A stretch of DNA of 64,000 nt from Streptomyces sp. SID8374 (GCF_009865135.1 NZ_WWGH01000001.1:1674001-1738000), one strand, 5' to 3'; counted from the stretch's first letter, positions 47,192-56,715 are shown. Notes: generated from the letters alone by a model not told the origin. A program made the numbers and translations.

Positions 47192-48109
47192 ATGGAAGAC
47201 TCTCTGCCTATGGGTGAGACGGACGTGACAGCGCAGGAAGACGGGAAGACCGGCTGGTCGGACCGCTTCCGATCCCTGCGATCGCCCCGCCGCCCCCGGC
47301 TCTGGTTCGAGATCCTGCTCATCGCGGTCAGTTACTGGCTGTACTCGCTCGTGCGCAACGCCGTGCCGGAGCAGAAGACCCAGGCCCTGAAGAACGCGGA
47401 CTGGATCTGGTCGGCGGAGAAGTCCCTGGGCCTCGCCTTCGAGGAAACGGTCAATCACGCGGTCAATTCCGTGACATGGCTGATCGTGTCGATGAACTAC
47501 TACTACGCGACCCTGCACTTCATCGTGACCATCGGCGTCCTCGTCTGGCTCTTCCGCCGCCACCCCGGCCGGTACGCGGCGACCCGCCTCGTCCTCTTCG
47601 CGACGACGGCGGTGGCCCTGCTCGGCTACTACCTGTATCCGCTGGCGCCACCCCGCCTGATGAACGGCGCCGACTTCATCGACACCGTGCTCGTGCACGA
47701 GACCTGGGGCTCCATGGCCTCGGGCAACTTCAAGAACATGTCGAACCAGTACGCGGCGATGCCGTCGATGCACATCGGCTGGTCCCTCTGGTGCGGCCTG
47801 ACGATATTCGCCCTGGCCTCGGCGCCCTGGGCCCGCATCCTGGGCCTGCTCTACCCGACGCTCACCCTGGTCGTCATCGTGGCCACCGCCAACCACTTCT
47901 GGCTGGACGCGGTGGGCGGCATGGCCTGCCTCGCCTTCGGCTACGCGGTCTCCCGCGCCTGGTACGGCTCGCTGCCGCAGCACCTGCCGAAGTGGGTGCC
48001 GGGGAAGCGGAGCGGCCGGCTGACGGGGGTGCGGGCGGCGGCCCGGCTGCCACGACCGGCGGCGGAGCCGGAGCCCGAGCCGGAGACGGCGGGGGCACGG
48101 AGACCGTAG
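47192..48109 (+). CDS. PAP2-family membrane phosphatase
   Basis: A 305-aa membrane protein with about six helices and the PAP2 phosphatase motifs in degenerate form: KNMSNQYAAMPSMHIGWSLW (PSMH-type motif 2) and ATANHFWLDAVGG (motif 3, H-x3-D). The N-terminal segment RPRLWFEILLIAVSYWLYSL is typical of the IPC-synthase-like/AUR1 group that moves phospho-inositol or phospho-sugar head groups. The ATG at 47192 follows AGGGGA; earlier in-frame starts at 47168 and 47105 are possible. A lipid-phosphate or phospholipid-head-group reaction is likely. Confidence 0.87.
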   Translation: MEDSLPMGETDVTAQEDGKTGWSDRFRSLRSPRRPRLWFEILLIAVSYWLYSLVRNAVPEQKTQALKNADWIWSAEKSLGLAFEETVNHAVNSVTWLIVSMNYYYATLHFIVTIGVLVWLFRRHPGRYAATRLVLFATTAVALLGYYLYPLAPPRLMNGADFIDTVLVHETWGSMASGNFKNMSNQYAAMPSMHIGWSLWCGLTIFALASAPWARILGLLYPTLTLVVIVATANHFWLDAVGGMACLAFGYAVSRAWYGSLPQHLPKWVPGKRSGRLTGVRAAARLPRPAAEPEPEPETAGARRP

Positions 48110-48113
48110 GCAC

Positions 48114-48154
48114 ACAGTGGTGCGGGCGGACGCGATGTCCGCCCGCACCACTGT
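48114..48154. terminator. Bidirectional terminator after PAP2 gene
   Basis: A perfect 17-bp stem (48114-48130 with 48138-48154) around a 7-base loop, between the convergent PAP2 and amidohydrolase genes. Confidence 0.93.
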
Positions 48155-48163
48155 TTCCGCGTC

Positions 48164-49762
48164 TCAGCTGCGGTGCACGATCCGGCCGCCCGTGACCGTG
48201 AGCCGGACCGGCGCCTCCCCCAGCTCGTCCGCCGGGGCCTCCACCGGGTCCACCCCGAAGGCGGTCAGGTCGGCCCGGAAGCCGGGCGCGATCCGCCCCG
48301 CCACCTCCTGCTCCCCCGCCGCGACGGCCGCGTGCGAGGTGCAGCCCTCCAGGGCCATCAGCCCGGTCAGCGCCTGTTCCGGGGCGACGGGCTCGGTGTC
48401 GTACGCCCCCGGAAGCCGCCGCAGCCGTGCGGTGGCCAGCACCTGCCGTACGTCGAAGTGGGCGATCGGCCAGTCCGAGCCCAGCGCCAGGTAGGCCCCC
48501 GCGTCGCGCAGGTCACGGCAGCGCCAGGCGCGGGCGGCGCGCTCGCCGCCGAGCCGCCGGGACCAGGCGTCGGTGTGGTCGGCGCGGGTGTACGCGGTGT
48601 GGGTGGGCTGCATGGAGGCGATCACCCCGAGCCGGACGAACCGCTCGGCCATCTCGTGCGGGATCGACTCGATGTGTTCGATCCGGTGGCGGAGCCGGCC
48701 GCTCTCCCCCAGCCCTTCCACGGTGTCCAGGACGTGCCGCACGGCCGCGTCCCCGATGGCGTGGGTGGCGGTGCGGACGCCGGCGCGGTGGAGATGGGTG
48801 ACCGCTTCGGTGTACGCGGCCGGGTCCGGCCAGAACGCCTCGGTGCCCTGGCCGTGGCAGTCGGCCTCCTCCAGCCAGGCGGTGCCGCCCTCGACGGTCC
48901 CGTCCATGAAGAACTTGACCCCGCCGACCCGCCACAGCCGCCCGGCCTCGCTCTGGAGACGTACCAGCTCCTCCAGCGCCTCCTTGTCCGCGCCCGGCAT
49001 GCACCAGGGTGCGAGCCGGAGCCGTACGGGCAGGTCGGTGTCCTCCTCCACGGCGGCCAGGAACCCGGGCACGGAACCGTCCCCCAGGTCCATCACATGC
49101 GCCCCGGTCAGCCCGGTGGCGGCCATCGCGGAGAGCAGCTCCACCAGCCCGGCGCGGCGCTCGGCCAGGGAGGGCCGGGGCAGGAACGGGGCGAGGAGGT
49201 CCATGGCGGCGTGCTCCACGAGGTGCCCGGTGGGCCGCCCGTCCCGGTCGCAGACGACCTCGGACCGCTGGGCGAAGGTACGGGGCCCGGTGATGCCCGC
49301 CCGCTGGAGGGCGGCGGCCGAGGCGAGGGCGGAGTGCCCGTCGTAGAGACGGAGGAAGGCGGGCGCACCACCGAGGGCGTCCTCGATGTGGCTGTGGCTG
49401 ACGGGGAGGTCGCCGAAGGCGTTGTGGTCCAGCCCCCACCCGATCACCCACCCCTCGGTGCGCGGGGCGGCGGCGAGGGCGGCCCTGAGCTGGTCGAGGT
49501 CGCGGACGGCGGTGAGGTCGGTGCCGGTGGCCATCTCCAGCCCCCACACGGGGTGGCTGTGGGCGTCGGTCAACCCGGGGGTGAGGGTGGCACCGGCGAG
49601 GTCGAGGTGCTCGGTACCGGGTCCGCGCAGCTCACGTAGCTCGTCGGCGTCCCCGACCCCGATGATCGTCCCGCCCTTGACGGCGACGGCGGTGGCTTCG
49701 GGCCGTCCCGGATCGAGGGTGCGGACGCGGGCTCCGGTGATGAGGAGGTCGGCTGCGGGCAC
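48164..49762 (-). CDS. Amidohydrolase (YtcJ-like)
   Basis: A 532-aa metal-dependent amidohydrolase. The HxH metal motif is in TPGLTDAHSHPVWG, followed by a long family-specific N-terminal insert, DGTVEGGTAWLEEAD, HAIGDAAVRHVLDTVEGLG, HRIEHIESIPHEM and the final metal Asp in ALGSDWPIAHFD. The group hydrolyses N-acylated or N-formylated small molecules; the natural substrate here is unknown. It lies 23 bases downstream of the APC permease, so import and hydrolysis are probably linked. The start is GTG. Confidence 0.92.
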   Translation of the reverse strand: MPAADLLITGARVRTLDPGRPEATAVAVKGGTIIGVGDADELRELRGPGTEHLDLAGATLTPGLTDAHSHPVWGLEMATGTDLTAVRDLDQLRAALAAAPRTEGWVIGWGLDHNAFGDLPVSHSHIEDALGGAPAFLRLYDGHSALASAAALQRAGITGPRTFAQRSEVVCDRDGRPTGHLVEHAAMDLLAPFLPRPSLAERRAGLVELLSAMAATGLTGAHVMDLGDGSVPGFLAAVEEDTDLPVRLRLAPWCMPGADKEALEELVRLQSEAGRLWRVGGVKFFMDGTVEGGTAWLEEADCHGQGTEAFWPDPAAYTEAVTHLHRAGVRTATHAIGDAAVRHVLDTVEGLGESGRLRHRIEHIESIPHEMAERFVRLGVIASMQPTHTAYTRADHTDAWSRRLGGERAARAWRCRDLRDAGAYLALGSDWPIAHFDVRQVLATARLRRLPGAYDTEPVAPEQALTGLMALEGCTSHAAVAAGEQEVAGRIAPGFRADLTAFGVDPVEAPADELGEAPVRLTVTGGRIVHRS

Positions 49763-49785
49763 GGTGATGGCTCCTTGGGTGGTCG

Positions 49786-51249
49786 TCAGAGGGTTACGGA
49801 GGCGGAGAGGGGCTTTGAAGGTTCGGCCGGGTCCTCAGGCGGCTCGGCGGCGAAGGCGGCGTACACCTCGGGCCGGAGGCGCCGGAGACGGCGGGCGAGG
49901 AGGAGCCCGAGCAGGAAGACGCCGGGCACGAGCGCGACGAGGAGGACGTTCACGCCGGTCGAGGCGCCGGTGAACAGGTCCACGTTGTACGAGACGAGCC
50001 CGATGGCCCCGGTCAGCAGCACGGCCGCCACCAGCGGGGCGACGACGGTCCGCAGCACGCCCTCCTGGTGCGGGACGCGCCGGAAGAACAGGAACACAGC
50101 CAGTGCGGCGAGCAGTTGGAGGACCATGAGCCCGATCATGCCCGGGGTGTTGACCCAGAGCAGGAGCTGCGCGTACGGGTCGGCCCCGGCGGCGGCGAAC
50201 CCGATGACGACGAGGGCCCCGAGCACGGTCTGCGCGGCCCCGGCGACGTACGGGGAGCGGTGGCGCGGGTGGACGCGGCCGAGGAGCGGGGGCAGGACGC
50301 CTTCCTCGGCGAGGGCGAGCCCGTACCGGTTGATCGCGTTGTGGAAGGCGAGCAGCGAGGCGAGGACGCTGGTGACGATGAGGATGTGCATCAGGTCGGC
50401 GGCCCAGGGCCCGACGTAGGTGGTGATGGCGGAGAAGAAGAGCCCGCCGGGATTGTGGGCGGCGGCCTGGATCACCTTGTCGTCCCCGAACGCCTGGATG
50501 ACGGTCCAGACGATGAAGGCGTAGAAGAGGCCGAGGAAGGCGACGGCGATGTAGGTGGCGCGGGGGACGGTCCGTTCCGGGTGCCGGGCCTCGCGGCGGT
50601 AGATGACGGTGGACTCGAACCCGGTGAAGGCGGCGAAGGCGCAGGCCAGGACGGCGGCCATGCCGGGCACGAAGACGTTGCCGGCGGAGAAGGAGGCCAG
50701 GGAGAGCCCCGAGGCGCCTCCATCGAGGAGGACGCCCCCCGCGAGCAGGACGAGGATCCCGGTCTCGGCGAGGAGCAGGACGCCGAGCACCTTGGCGCCG
50801 AAGTCGATGGAGCGGAAGCCGCCGTACCAGATGAGCACCAGCCCGAGGAGGGAGACGGGCAGCCAGGGCACGTCGAGGCCCCACAGGGCGTGGGCGGTGT
50901 CGGCGGTGGCGGAGCCGAGGAGCCCGTAGACGCCGATCTCCATGCCGTTGTAGCCGAGCATGGCGATGAGGGCGGCGGCGATCCCGAGGGGCTTGCCGAG
51001 CCCGCGCGTGATGTACGCGTAGAAGGCCCCGGCGCTGCGGACGTGGCGGCTCATCGTGGTGAACCCGACGGCGAAGATCGCGAGGGTGACCCCGGCGACC
51101 AGGTACCCGACGGGGGCGCCGATGCCGCCGAGCAGGAGGGCGATGGGGGCGACGCCTGCCATGACGGTGAGCGGGGCGGCGGCGGAGATGACGAAGAAGG
51201 CGATGTCGGCGGTGCCGAGTGTGCCTTTCCTGAGGGTGGGCGCAGACAT
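49786..51249 (-). CDS. APC-family amino acid permease
   Basis: A 487-aa permease with about 12-14 helices. It starts TADIAFFVISAAAPLTVMAG with the APC signature in the first helix (unwound G-containing segment GVAPIALLLGGIGAPVGYLV), and TGFESTVIYRREARHPERTV is the conserved loop of the family. It imports amino acids or related amines in exchange or with protons. It is the first gene of an operon with an amidohydrolase, suggesting uptake of an N-acyl amino compound. The divergent TetR gene and a palindrome in the gap suggest the regulation. Confidence 0.92.
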   Translation of the reverse strand: MSAPTLRKGTLGTADIAFFVISAAAPLTVMAGVAPIALLLGGIGAPVGYLVAGVTLAIFAVGFTTMSRHVRSAGAFYAYITRGLGKPLGIAAALIAMLGYNGMEIGVYGLLGSATADTAHALWGLDVPWLPVSLLGLVLIWYGGFRSIDFGAKVLGVLLLAETGILVLLAGGVLLDGGASGLSLASFSAGNVFVPGMAAVLACAFAAFTGFESTVIYRREARHPERTVPRATYIAVAFLGLFYAFIVWTVIQAFGDDKVIQAAAHNPGGLFFSAITTYVGPWAADLMHILIVTSVLASLLAFHNAINRYGLALAEEGVLPPLLGRVHPRHRSPYVAGAAQTVLGALVVIGFAAAGADPYAQLLLWVNTPGMIGLMVLQLLAALAVFLFFRRVPHQEGVLRTVVAPLVAAVLLTGAIGLVSYNVDLFTGASTGVNVLLVALVPGVFLLGLLLARRLRRLRPEVYAAFAAEPPEDPAEPSKPLSASVTL

Positions 51250-51320
51250 GTTGAGGAGGGCCCTTCTGCGGCGAGCGGGCGGCGGCCCCGTGCCCCGGTT
51301 TCACCCGGGCCACGGATAAA

Positions 51321-51339
51321 CCTAAAGGCTTTCGGTTTT
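51321..51339. promoter_or_regulatory. Palindromic TetR operator
   Basis: AACCTAAAGGCTTTCGGTT is a 19-bp palindrome with one mismatched pair (arms AACCTAAAG and CTTTCGGTT). It lies in the 158-base gap between the divergent permease and TetR genes. Confidence 0.72.
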
Positions 51340-51407
51340 GGGGAATGTAGCCTCACCACAGGTCATCGGGGAAGACCTTTCGCCGACGCAGATCAGGAGA
51401 CGCACAC

Positions 51408-52022
51408 ATGGGACGGCCGCGCACACCGCTGCTCGACCGGGAGCGCATCGGCGCCACGGCACTCGAACTCATCGACGAGCAGGGCGAGTTCAGCGTCCCG
51501 CAGGTGGCCCGGAGGCTGGGGGTGCAGACGGGTTCGGTGTACCACCATGTGGACGGCCGGGCGGGGGTCGTGGAGCTGGTACGCGAACGTGTCAGCGCTT
51601 CCATCGACACGGCCACGCTGGACCTGCGCCCCTGGGACACGGCCCTGACCGCCTGGGCCCGCTCCTACCGGGCCGCCTTCGCCGCCCACCCGCACGCGAT
51701 CCCGCTGCTCATGACGTCACCGGTACGGGCCCCGAAGGTGCTGGAGCAGTACGAGCACGCGGTACGGCTGCTCCTGGAGGTGGGCTTCCCGATGGCCGAG
51801 GTGATGACGGTGATCACGGCCCTGGAGAACCTGGTCCTGGGCTCAGCCCTGGACCTGGCGGCCCCGGAGACGATGTGGGAGCTGCCCGAGGACTCCCCGG
51901 GGACGGCAAACCTGGCGCAGGCCTTGGCGGCAACGCCTCCGTCCCGGGCGGACGCGGCGTTCGAGCTGGCGCTGGGGGCGTTCGTGGAACACTGCCGCCA
52001 CTTCAGCCGGTCCGGCGCTTGA
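51408..52022 (+). CDS. TetR-family regulator (TetR_C type)
   Basis: A 204-aa TetR protein of the original tetracycline-repressor subgroup: HTH at LELIDEQGEFSVPQVARRLG then VQTGSVYHHVDGRAGVVELV, and C-terminal TetR_C helices (WARSYRAAFAAHPHAIPLLM, GFPMAEVMTVITALENLVLG). Divergent from the permease/amidohydrolase operon, which it probably represses. The last codons and TGA stop (SGA-stop) lie inside a copy of an interspersed repeat, so its 3' end may have been altered by insertion. Confidence 0.9.
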   Translation: MGRPRTPLLDRERIGATALELIDEQGEFSVPQVARRLGVQTGSVYHHVDGRAGVVELVRERVSASIDTATLDLRPWDTALTAWARSYRAAFAAHPHAIPLLMTSPVRAPKVLEQYEHAVRLLLEVGFPMAEVMTVITALENLVLGSALDLAAPETMWELPEDSPGTANLAQALAATPPSRADAAFELALGAFVEHCRHFSRSGA

Positions 52023-52154
52023 GGACACCTCCCCCGACCCTCACCCGCACCACAACCAGCCCGTCCGGCGCTTGAGGACATCTTTTCCGCCCGCGCACGT
52101 GGGCGCCTGCCCCCGGCGGAGGCCCGAAATCCAGCCCCTCCGGCGCTTGAGGAG
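52009..52154. repeat. Three copies of an interspersed CGGCGCTTGAGGA repeat
   Basis: Copies at 52011-52026, 52057-52079 and 52132-52154 share TCCGGCGCTTGAGGA, the latter two preceded by CAGCCC. This sequence recurs between genes across Streptomyces genomes as I recall it. The first copy supplies the TGA of the TetR gene. A GC-rich foldable stretch (GCGGGGC with GCCCCGC) follows to 52204, downstream of glnE. Confidence 0.75.
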
Positions 52155-52212
52155 CGGGGCCCGGGGCAGCGCCCCGACCGGGGCCCGGGGGCGGCGCCCC
52201 GCGAGGACGGCC

Positions 52213-55209
52213 CTACACCACCGCCCCGTAGAACCGCTCCTCCACCACCGCCCGAGCCCGCCGCGTAATCCGCCGGTAGTCGTCCAACATGTCCCCGACA
52301 TGCCCCGGCTCGTACCCCAGGTACCGCCCCACGGCCGTCATCTCCCGAGGGTCGGACGGAAACGTGTCCCCCGCCCGCCCCCGCACCAGCATCACCGCGT
52401 TCCGGACCCGCGTCGCCAGCACCCACGCCTCGTCCAGCATCTCCGCGTCCTCACCCGGGATCAGCCCCGCCGCGCACGCCGCCGCCAGCGCCTCGCGCGT
52501 ACGCGTCGTCCGCAGCCCCGGCTCCGCCCACCCGTGCTGCATCTGCATCAGCTGCACGGTCCACTCGACATCGCTCAGCCCGCCCCGCCCCAGCTTCGCG
52601 TGGAGCGTGGGGTCCGCGCCGCGCGGCATCCGCTCGGACTCCATCCGGGCCTTCAGCCGGCGAATCTCGCGTACGGCGTCCTCACCGAGCCCCTCCATCG
52701 GATACCGCAACGGGTCCACCAGCTCAAGGAACTCGGCCCCCAACTCCGCGTCGCCCGCCATGTGTTCGGCCCGCAGCAGCGCCTGGCTCTCCCAGACCAG
52801 CGACCAGCGCCGGTAGTACGCCTCGTACGACTTCAGCGTCCGCACCATCGGCCCGGTCTTGCCCTCGGGCCGCAGGTCGGCATCGATGAGCAACGGCGGG
52901 TCGGCGGTGGGCAGTTGCAGCAGTCTCCGCATCTCCCCCACCACCGCGTTGGCCGCCCGCGCCGCCTCCTCGTCGCTCACGCCCTCGCGCGGCCGGTGCA
53001 CGAAGAGGACATCGGCGTCGGAGCCGTAACTCAGCTCGTGCCCGCCGAAGCGGCCCATGCCGATGACGGCGAACCGGGTCGGCAGGGTGTCGCCCCACCG
53101 CTCGCGTACGGCGGCCCGCAGCGCACCCGCGATGGTGGCGGCGTTGAGGTCGGTGACGGCGGAGCCGACCCGGTCGACGAGGGCCCCGTGGTCCTGCTCG
53201 GCCGGGCTGTCCTCGGTGCCGTAGGAGCCGATGATGTCGGCGGCCGTCGTACGGAACAGCTCCCGCCGCCGCACCCCGCGCACCACCGCGACCGCCGACT
53301 CGGCGTCCCCCGCGCGCCCCACCGCGGCCAGCACTTCCTGCTCCAGGTGCTCCCGGGTGCGCGGCTTCAACCCCTCCGGGTCGCCCAGGATCGCCACCGC
53401 CTCCGGGGCCCGCAGCAGCAGGTCGGGGGCGAGGCGCCCGGCGGAGAGGACCCGGGCGAGGTTCTCCGCCGCCGCCCCCTCGTCGCGCAGGAGCCGCAGG
53501 TACCACGGGGTCTTGCCCAGCGCGTCGGACACCTTGCGGAAGCCGAGGAGCCCGGCGTCCGGGTCGGCGGAGTCCGCGAACCAGCCGAGCAGCACCGGCA
53601 GCAGCGTGCGCTGGATCGCCGCCTTGCGGGAGACCCCGGAGGAGAGGGCCTCCAGGTGGCGCAGGGCCGCGCCGGGGTCCGCGTAACCGAGCGCCTCCAG
53701 CCGGATCGCGGCGGCCTTCGGGCTGAGCCGGGACTCGGCGGGGGCCAGCTGCGCCACGGCGTCCAGCAGCGGCCGGTAGAAGATCTTCTCGTGCAGCCGC
53801 CGCACCACCGAGGCGTGCCGCCGCCACGCCTTGTTCAGCTCGGCGACCGGGTCGGTCCGCATCCCGAGCGACCGCCCGAGCCGCCGCAGGTCCGCCTCGT
53901 CCTCGGGGACCAGGTGGGTGCGGCGCAGCCGGTAGAGCTGGATGCGGTGCTCCATGGAGCGCAGGAAGCGGTACGCCTCGTCCAGCTGGGCCGCGTCCGC
54001 GCGCCCCACGTACCCGCCTTCGGCGAGCGCCCGCAGGGCCTCCAGCGTGGTCCCGCTGTGCAGCGAGGCATCACTGCGCCCGTGCACCAACTGGAGGAGC
54101 TGCACGGCGAATTCGACGTCCCGCAGCCCGCCGGGCCCGAGCTTCAGCTCCCTCTCGATCCGGTCGGCGGGGATGTTGTCGACGACGCGGCGGCGCATCT
54201 TCTGCACGTCGGGGACGAAGTTCTCCCGGTCGGCGGCCTGCCAGACGAGCGGGGATACGGCGTCGACGTACTCCGCGCCCAGCTCCGGGTCGCCGGCGAC
54301 CGCGCGCGCCTTCAGCAGCGCCTGGAACTCCCAGGTCTTCGCCCACCGCTGGTAGTAGGCGAGGTGGGAGGTGAGGGTGCGCACGAGGGGCCCGTTGCGG
54401 CCCTCGGGGCGGAGGTTGGCGTCGACCTCCCAGATGGTGCCCTCGGCGGTGTTCTCGGAGCAGATCCGCATCATGTGGGCGGCGAGCCGGGTGGCCGCCT
54501 GCATGGCCTTGTTCTCGTCGACCCCGTCGCGCGCCTCGGCCACGAAGATCACGTCGACGTCGGAGACGTAGTTCAGCTCGTGCCCGCCGCACTTGCCCAT
54601 CGCGACGACGGCGAGCCGGCACTGCGCCGCGTCCTCGGGGGCCGCCGTGCGGGCGACGGCGAGGGCGGCACGGAGGGTGGCGGTGGCGAGATCGGCCAGT
54701 TCGGCGGCGGTCTGGGCGAGGTCGGTGGTCCCGCAGACGTCGCGGGCGGCGAGGGTGAGCAGGCAGCGGCGGTAGGCGACGCGGAGCGAGTCCGGGTCGA
54801 CGGCCTCGGCGAGCCCGCGCTCGAACTCGGCGACCCCGGGGTGCAGGTCGGCCGCCTCGTACGTGACGAGCGCCTGCCAGTCGCGCGGGTGCCGGGCCAG
54901 ATGGTCGCCGAGCGCCTCGGAGGCGCCGAGGACCCCGAGGAGCCGGTCGCGCAGGGGCTTGGCGGTGACGAGGGTGTCCAGCAGCACCTGACGCTCGCCC
55001 TCCGCCTCGGCCTCCACGAGCCGGACGAGGCCGCGCAGGGCCAGATCGGGGTCGGCGGTGGCGCCGAGCGCCTCCAGGAGGACGGGATCGGACCGTACGG
55101 AGGCGAGGTCGTCCAGCTCCAGGAGCTGCTCGGCGGCGGACGGGTCGGTGAATCCGTGCCGCAGCAGTCGGGTGAACGTGCTGCTCCTGCGCCCCGGCAC
55201 CGTCGTCAT
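52213..55209 (-). CDS. glnE: Glutamine synthetase adenylyltransferase/deadenylase
   Basis: A 998-aa bifunctional enzyme that adenylylates GSI on Tyr397 and removes the AMP, tuning GS to nitrogen supply. Two nucleotidyltransferase cores are visible: an N-terminal one with GGHELNYVSDVDVIFV (about residue 210; deadenylase) and a C-terminal one with GGHELSYGSDADVLFVH (about residue 730; adenylylase). Each has the paired aspartates and is followed by a helical GlnE bundle (e.g. LRDVEFAVQLLQLVHG and LSDVEWTVQLMQMQHG). The ATG at 55209 gives TTVPGRRSSTFTRLLRHGF; the 56 upstream codons look non-coding. Its substrate GSI is encoded at 5.9 kb. Confidence 0.96.
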   Translation of the reverse strand: MTTVPGRRSSTFTRLLRHGFTDPSAAEQLLELDDLASVRSDPVLLEALGATADPDLALRGLVRLVEAEAEGERQVLLDTLVTAKPLRDRLLGVLGASEALGDHLARHPRDWQALVTYEAADLHPGVAEFERGLAEAVDPDSLRVAYRRCLLTLAARDVCGTTDLAQTAAELADLATATLRAALAVARTAAPEDAAQCRLAVVAMGKCGGHELNYVSDVDVIFVAEARDGVDENKAMQAATRLAAHMMRICSENTAEGTIWEVDANLRPEGRNGPLVRTLTSHLAYYQRWAKTWEFQALLKARAVAGDPELGAEYVDAVSPLVWQAADRENFVPDVQKMRRRVVDNIPADRIERELKLGPGGLRDVEFAVQLLQLVHGRSDASLHSGTTLEALRALAEGGYVGRADAAQLDEAYRFLRSMEHRIQLYRLRRTHLVPEDEADLRRLGRSLGMRTDPVAELNKAWRRHASVVRRLHEKIFYRPLLDAVAQLAPAESRLSPKAAAIRLEALGYADPGAALRHLEALSSGVSRKAAIQRTLLPVLLGWFADSADPDAGLLGFRKVSDALGKTPWYLRLLRDEGAAAENLARVLSAGRLAPDLLLRAPEAVAILGDPEGLKPRTREHLEQEVLAAVGRAGDAESAVAVVRGVRRRELFRTTAADIIGSYGTEDSPAEQDHGALVDRVGSAVTDLNAATIAGALRAAVRERWGDTLPTRFAVIGMGRFGGHELSYGSDADVLFVHRPREGVSDEEAARAANAVVGEMRRLLQLPTADPPLLIDADLRPEGKTGPMVRTLKSYEAYYRRWSLVWESQALLRAEHMAGDAELGAEFLELVDPLRYPMEGLGEDAVREIRRLKARMESERMPRGADPTLHAKLGRGGLSDVEWTVQLMQMQHGWAEPGLRTTRTREALAAACAAGLIPGEDAEMLDEAWVLATRVRNAVMLVRGRAGDTFPSDPREMTAVGRYLGYEPGHVGDMLDDYRRITRRARAVVEERFYGAVV

Positions 55210-55394
55210 TGCACGCTCTCCCGCCGCCCGAACCGATCTGCGTAACTGCTCATCTGCGTAACTGCTCGGCCGCGCCCTCGCCGCGTCACAGCTCTCCGAG
55301 CCTAGTCCTGTGCCGATGAATTCGGGGCGGCGGCGGAGTCCACCCACAGGGAAAGCACCTGACAGCACCCCCTTCACGCCACCTCGGAGGAACC

Positions 55395-55916
55395 ATGACC
55401 ACGACGGACCAGCCCCCGGCCACCGAGCTGGACGCCCGCTACAGCAGCGAGGGAGCGACCGCCCGCCCCTGGCCGGAGACGGCCGCCGTGCTCACCGACG
55501 CCCCGCTGTACTGGCTCTCCACGGCCCGCCCCGACGGCCGCCCCCATGTCACCCCGCTCATCGGCGTCTGGTCGCAGGGCGCCCTCCACTTCTGTACGGG
55601 CCCGGCGGAACGCAAGGCGCGCAACCTGGCGGGCAACCCCGAGGTGGTCCTGACGACGGGCGCCAACGCCCTCGACGCGGGCTTCGACGTGGTGGTCGAG
55701 GGCCGGGCGGACCGGGTGACGGACCACGGGCGGCTGACGGCGCTGGCCCGGGAGTGGGAGGCGAAGTACGGCGCCGACTGGCACTTCGACGTCGAGGACG
55801 GCAGCTTCGTCCAGCCGGAGGCGGGCCAGGCGCACGTGTTCGCGGTCCGCCCCCGTACGGTGTTCGGCTTCGGCAAGGGGGAGCCGTACAGCCAGACGCG
55901 CTACCGCTTCACGTGA
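55395..55916 (+). CDS. Pyridoxamine 5'-phosphate oxidase-like protein
   Basis: A 173-aa split-barrel flavin- or F420-binding protein: LTDAPLYWLSTARPDGRPHV, VWSQGALHFCTGPAERKARN, VLTTGANALDAGFDVVVEG and FAVRPRTVFGFGKG. Small PPOX-fold proteins of this type in actinobacteria often use F420 or heme; the substrate is unknown. The ATG follows GGAGGAACC. The end overlaps the convergent methyltransferase gene by 8 bases. Confidence 0.9.
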   Translation: MTTTDQPPATELDARYSSEGATARPWPETAAVLTDAPLYWLSTARPDGRPHVTPLIGVWSQGALHFCTGPAERKARNLAGNPEVVLTTGANALDAGFDVVVEGRADRVTDHGRLTALAREWEAKYGADWHFDVEDGSFVQPEAGQAHVFAVRPRTVFGFGKGEPYSQTRYRFT

Positions 55917-56715
55917 TCCGCGCCCCTGCCGTACCGATGACGACGGTGGCGTACAGCTCCTCGGAGACCACCACGCGCACCACCAGCCCGGCGCCGCGCA
56001 GGACCTCCACCGCCGCGTCCCGCTGCCGCTCACTGGCCTCCACCAGCAGGCTGCCGCCCGGGGCGAGCCACTCGGGCGCCTCGGCGGCGACCCGGCGCAT
56101 GACGTCGAGGCCGTCGCCGCCGCCGTCGAGGGCGACCCGGGGTTCATGGACGCGGGCCTCGGCGGGGAGCAACGCGACATCGGCGGTCGGAACGTACGGA
56201 ACGTTGGCCAGCAGTACGTCGACGCGACCGCGCAGACCGGCGGGCAGGGGCTCGAACAGGTCGCCCTCGTAGACCTGCCCGAGACCGCCGACGTTGCGCC
56301 GGGCGCAGCGTACGGCGGCGGGTTCGACGTCACAGGCGTGCAGGTCGACCCGGCCCCGGGCGGCGGCCGCTTCGGCGGCGAGGGCGACGCCGAGCGCACC
56401 CGAACCGCAGCAGAGGTCGACGACGACGGCCCGCTCCGGGGCGAGGGCGGCGGCCTGCGCCACCAGGAACTCGGTACGCCGACGGGGTACGAAGACCCCG
56501 GCGTCCACGGCCAGGCGCCGGCCGCAGAACTCGGCCCAGCCCAGGACATGTTCGAGCGGAAGCCCGGCGACACGGTCCTCGACGAGCGAGGCGAGGTGGT
56601 CCGGGGACGCGGCGGCCTCATGGAGGAGGGAGGCCTCGTCCTCGGCGAAGACGCAACCGGCGCGACGCAGGGTGGCGACGGTGGCGGAGAAGGAACTCAA
56701 GGGGTGAACCGACAT
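55909..56715 (-). CDS. Putative protein N5-glutamine methyltransferase
   Basis: A 268-aa HemK/PrmC-like methyltransferase of the actinobacterial side branch. Features: LEHVLGWAEFCGRRLAVDAG, VFVPRRRTEFLV, SAM motif VVVDLCCGSGALGVALA, and the catalytic loop LLANVPYVPT, where PrmC has NPPY. The NVPY variant marks a paralogous family of uncertain target; true PrmC methylates the GGQ of release factors. The N-terminal helical domain (SATVATLRRAGCVFAEDEA) is kept. Convergent and overlapping with the PPOX-like gene. Confidence 0.88.
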   Translation of the reverse strand: MSVHPLSSFSATVATLRRAGCVFAEDEASLLHEAAASPDHLASLVEDRVAGLPLEHVLGWAEFCGRRLAVDAGVFVPRRRTEFLVAQAAALAPERAVVVDLCCGSGALGVALAAEAAAARGRVDLHACDVEPAAVRCARRNVGGLGQVYEGDLFEPLPAGLRGRVDVLLANVPYVPTADVALLPAEARVHEPRVALDGGGDGLDVMRRVAAEAPEWLAPGGSLLVEASERQRDAAVEVLRGAGLVVRVVVSEELYATVVIGTAGARIT

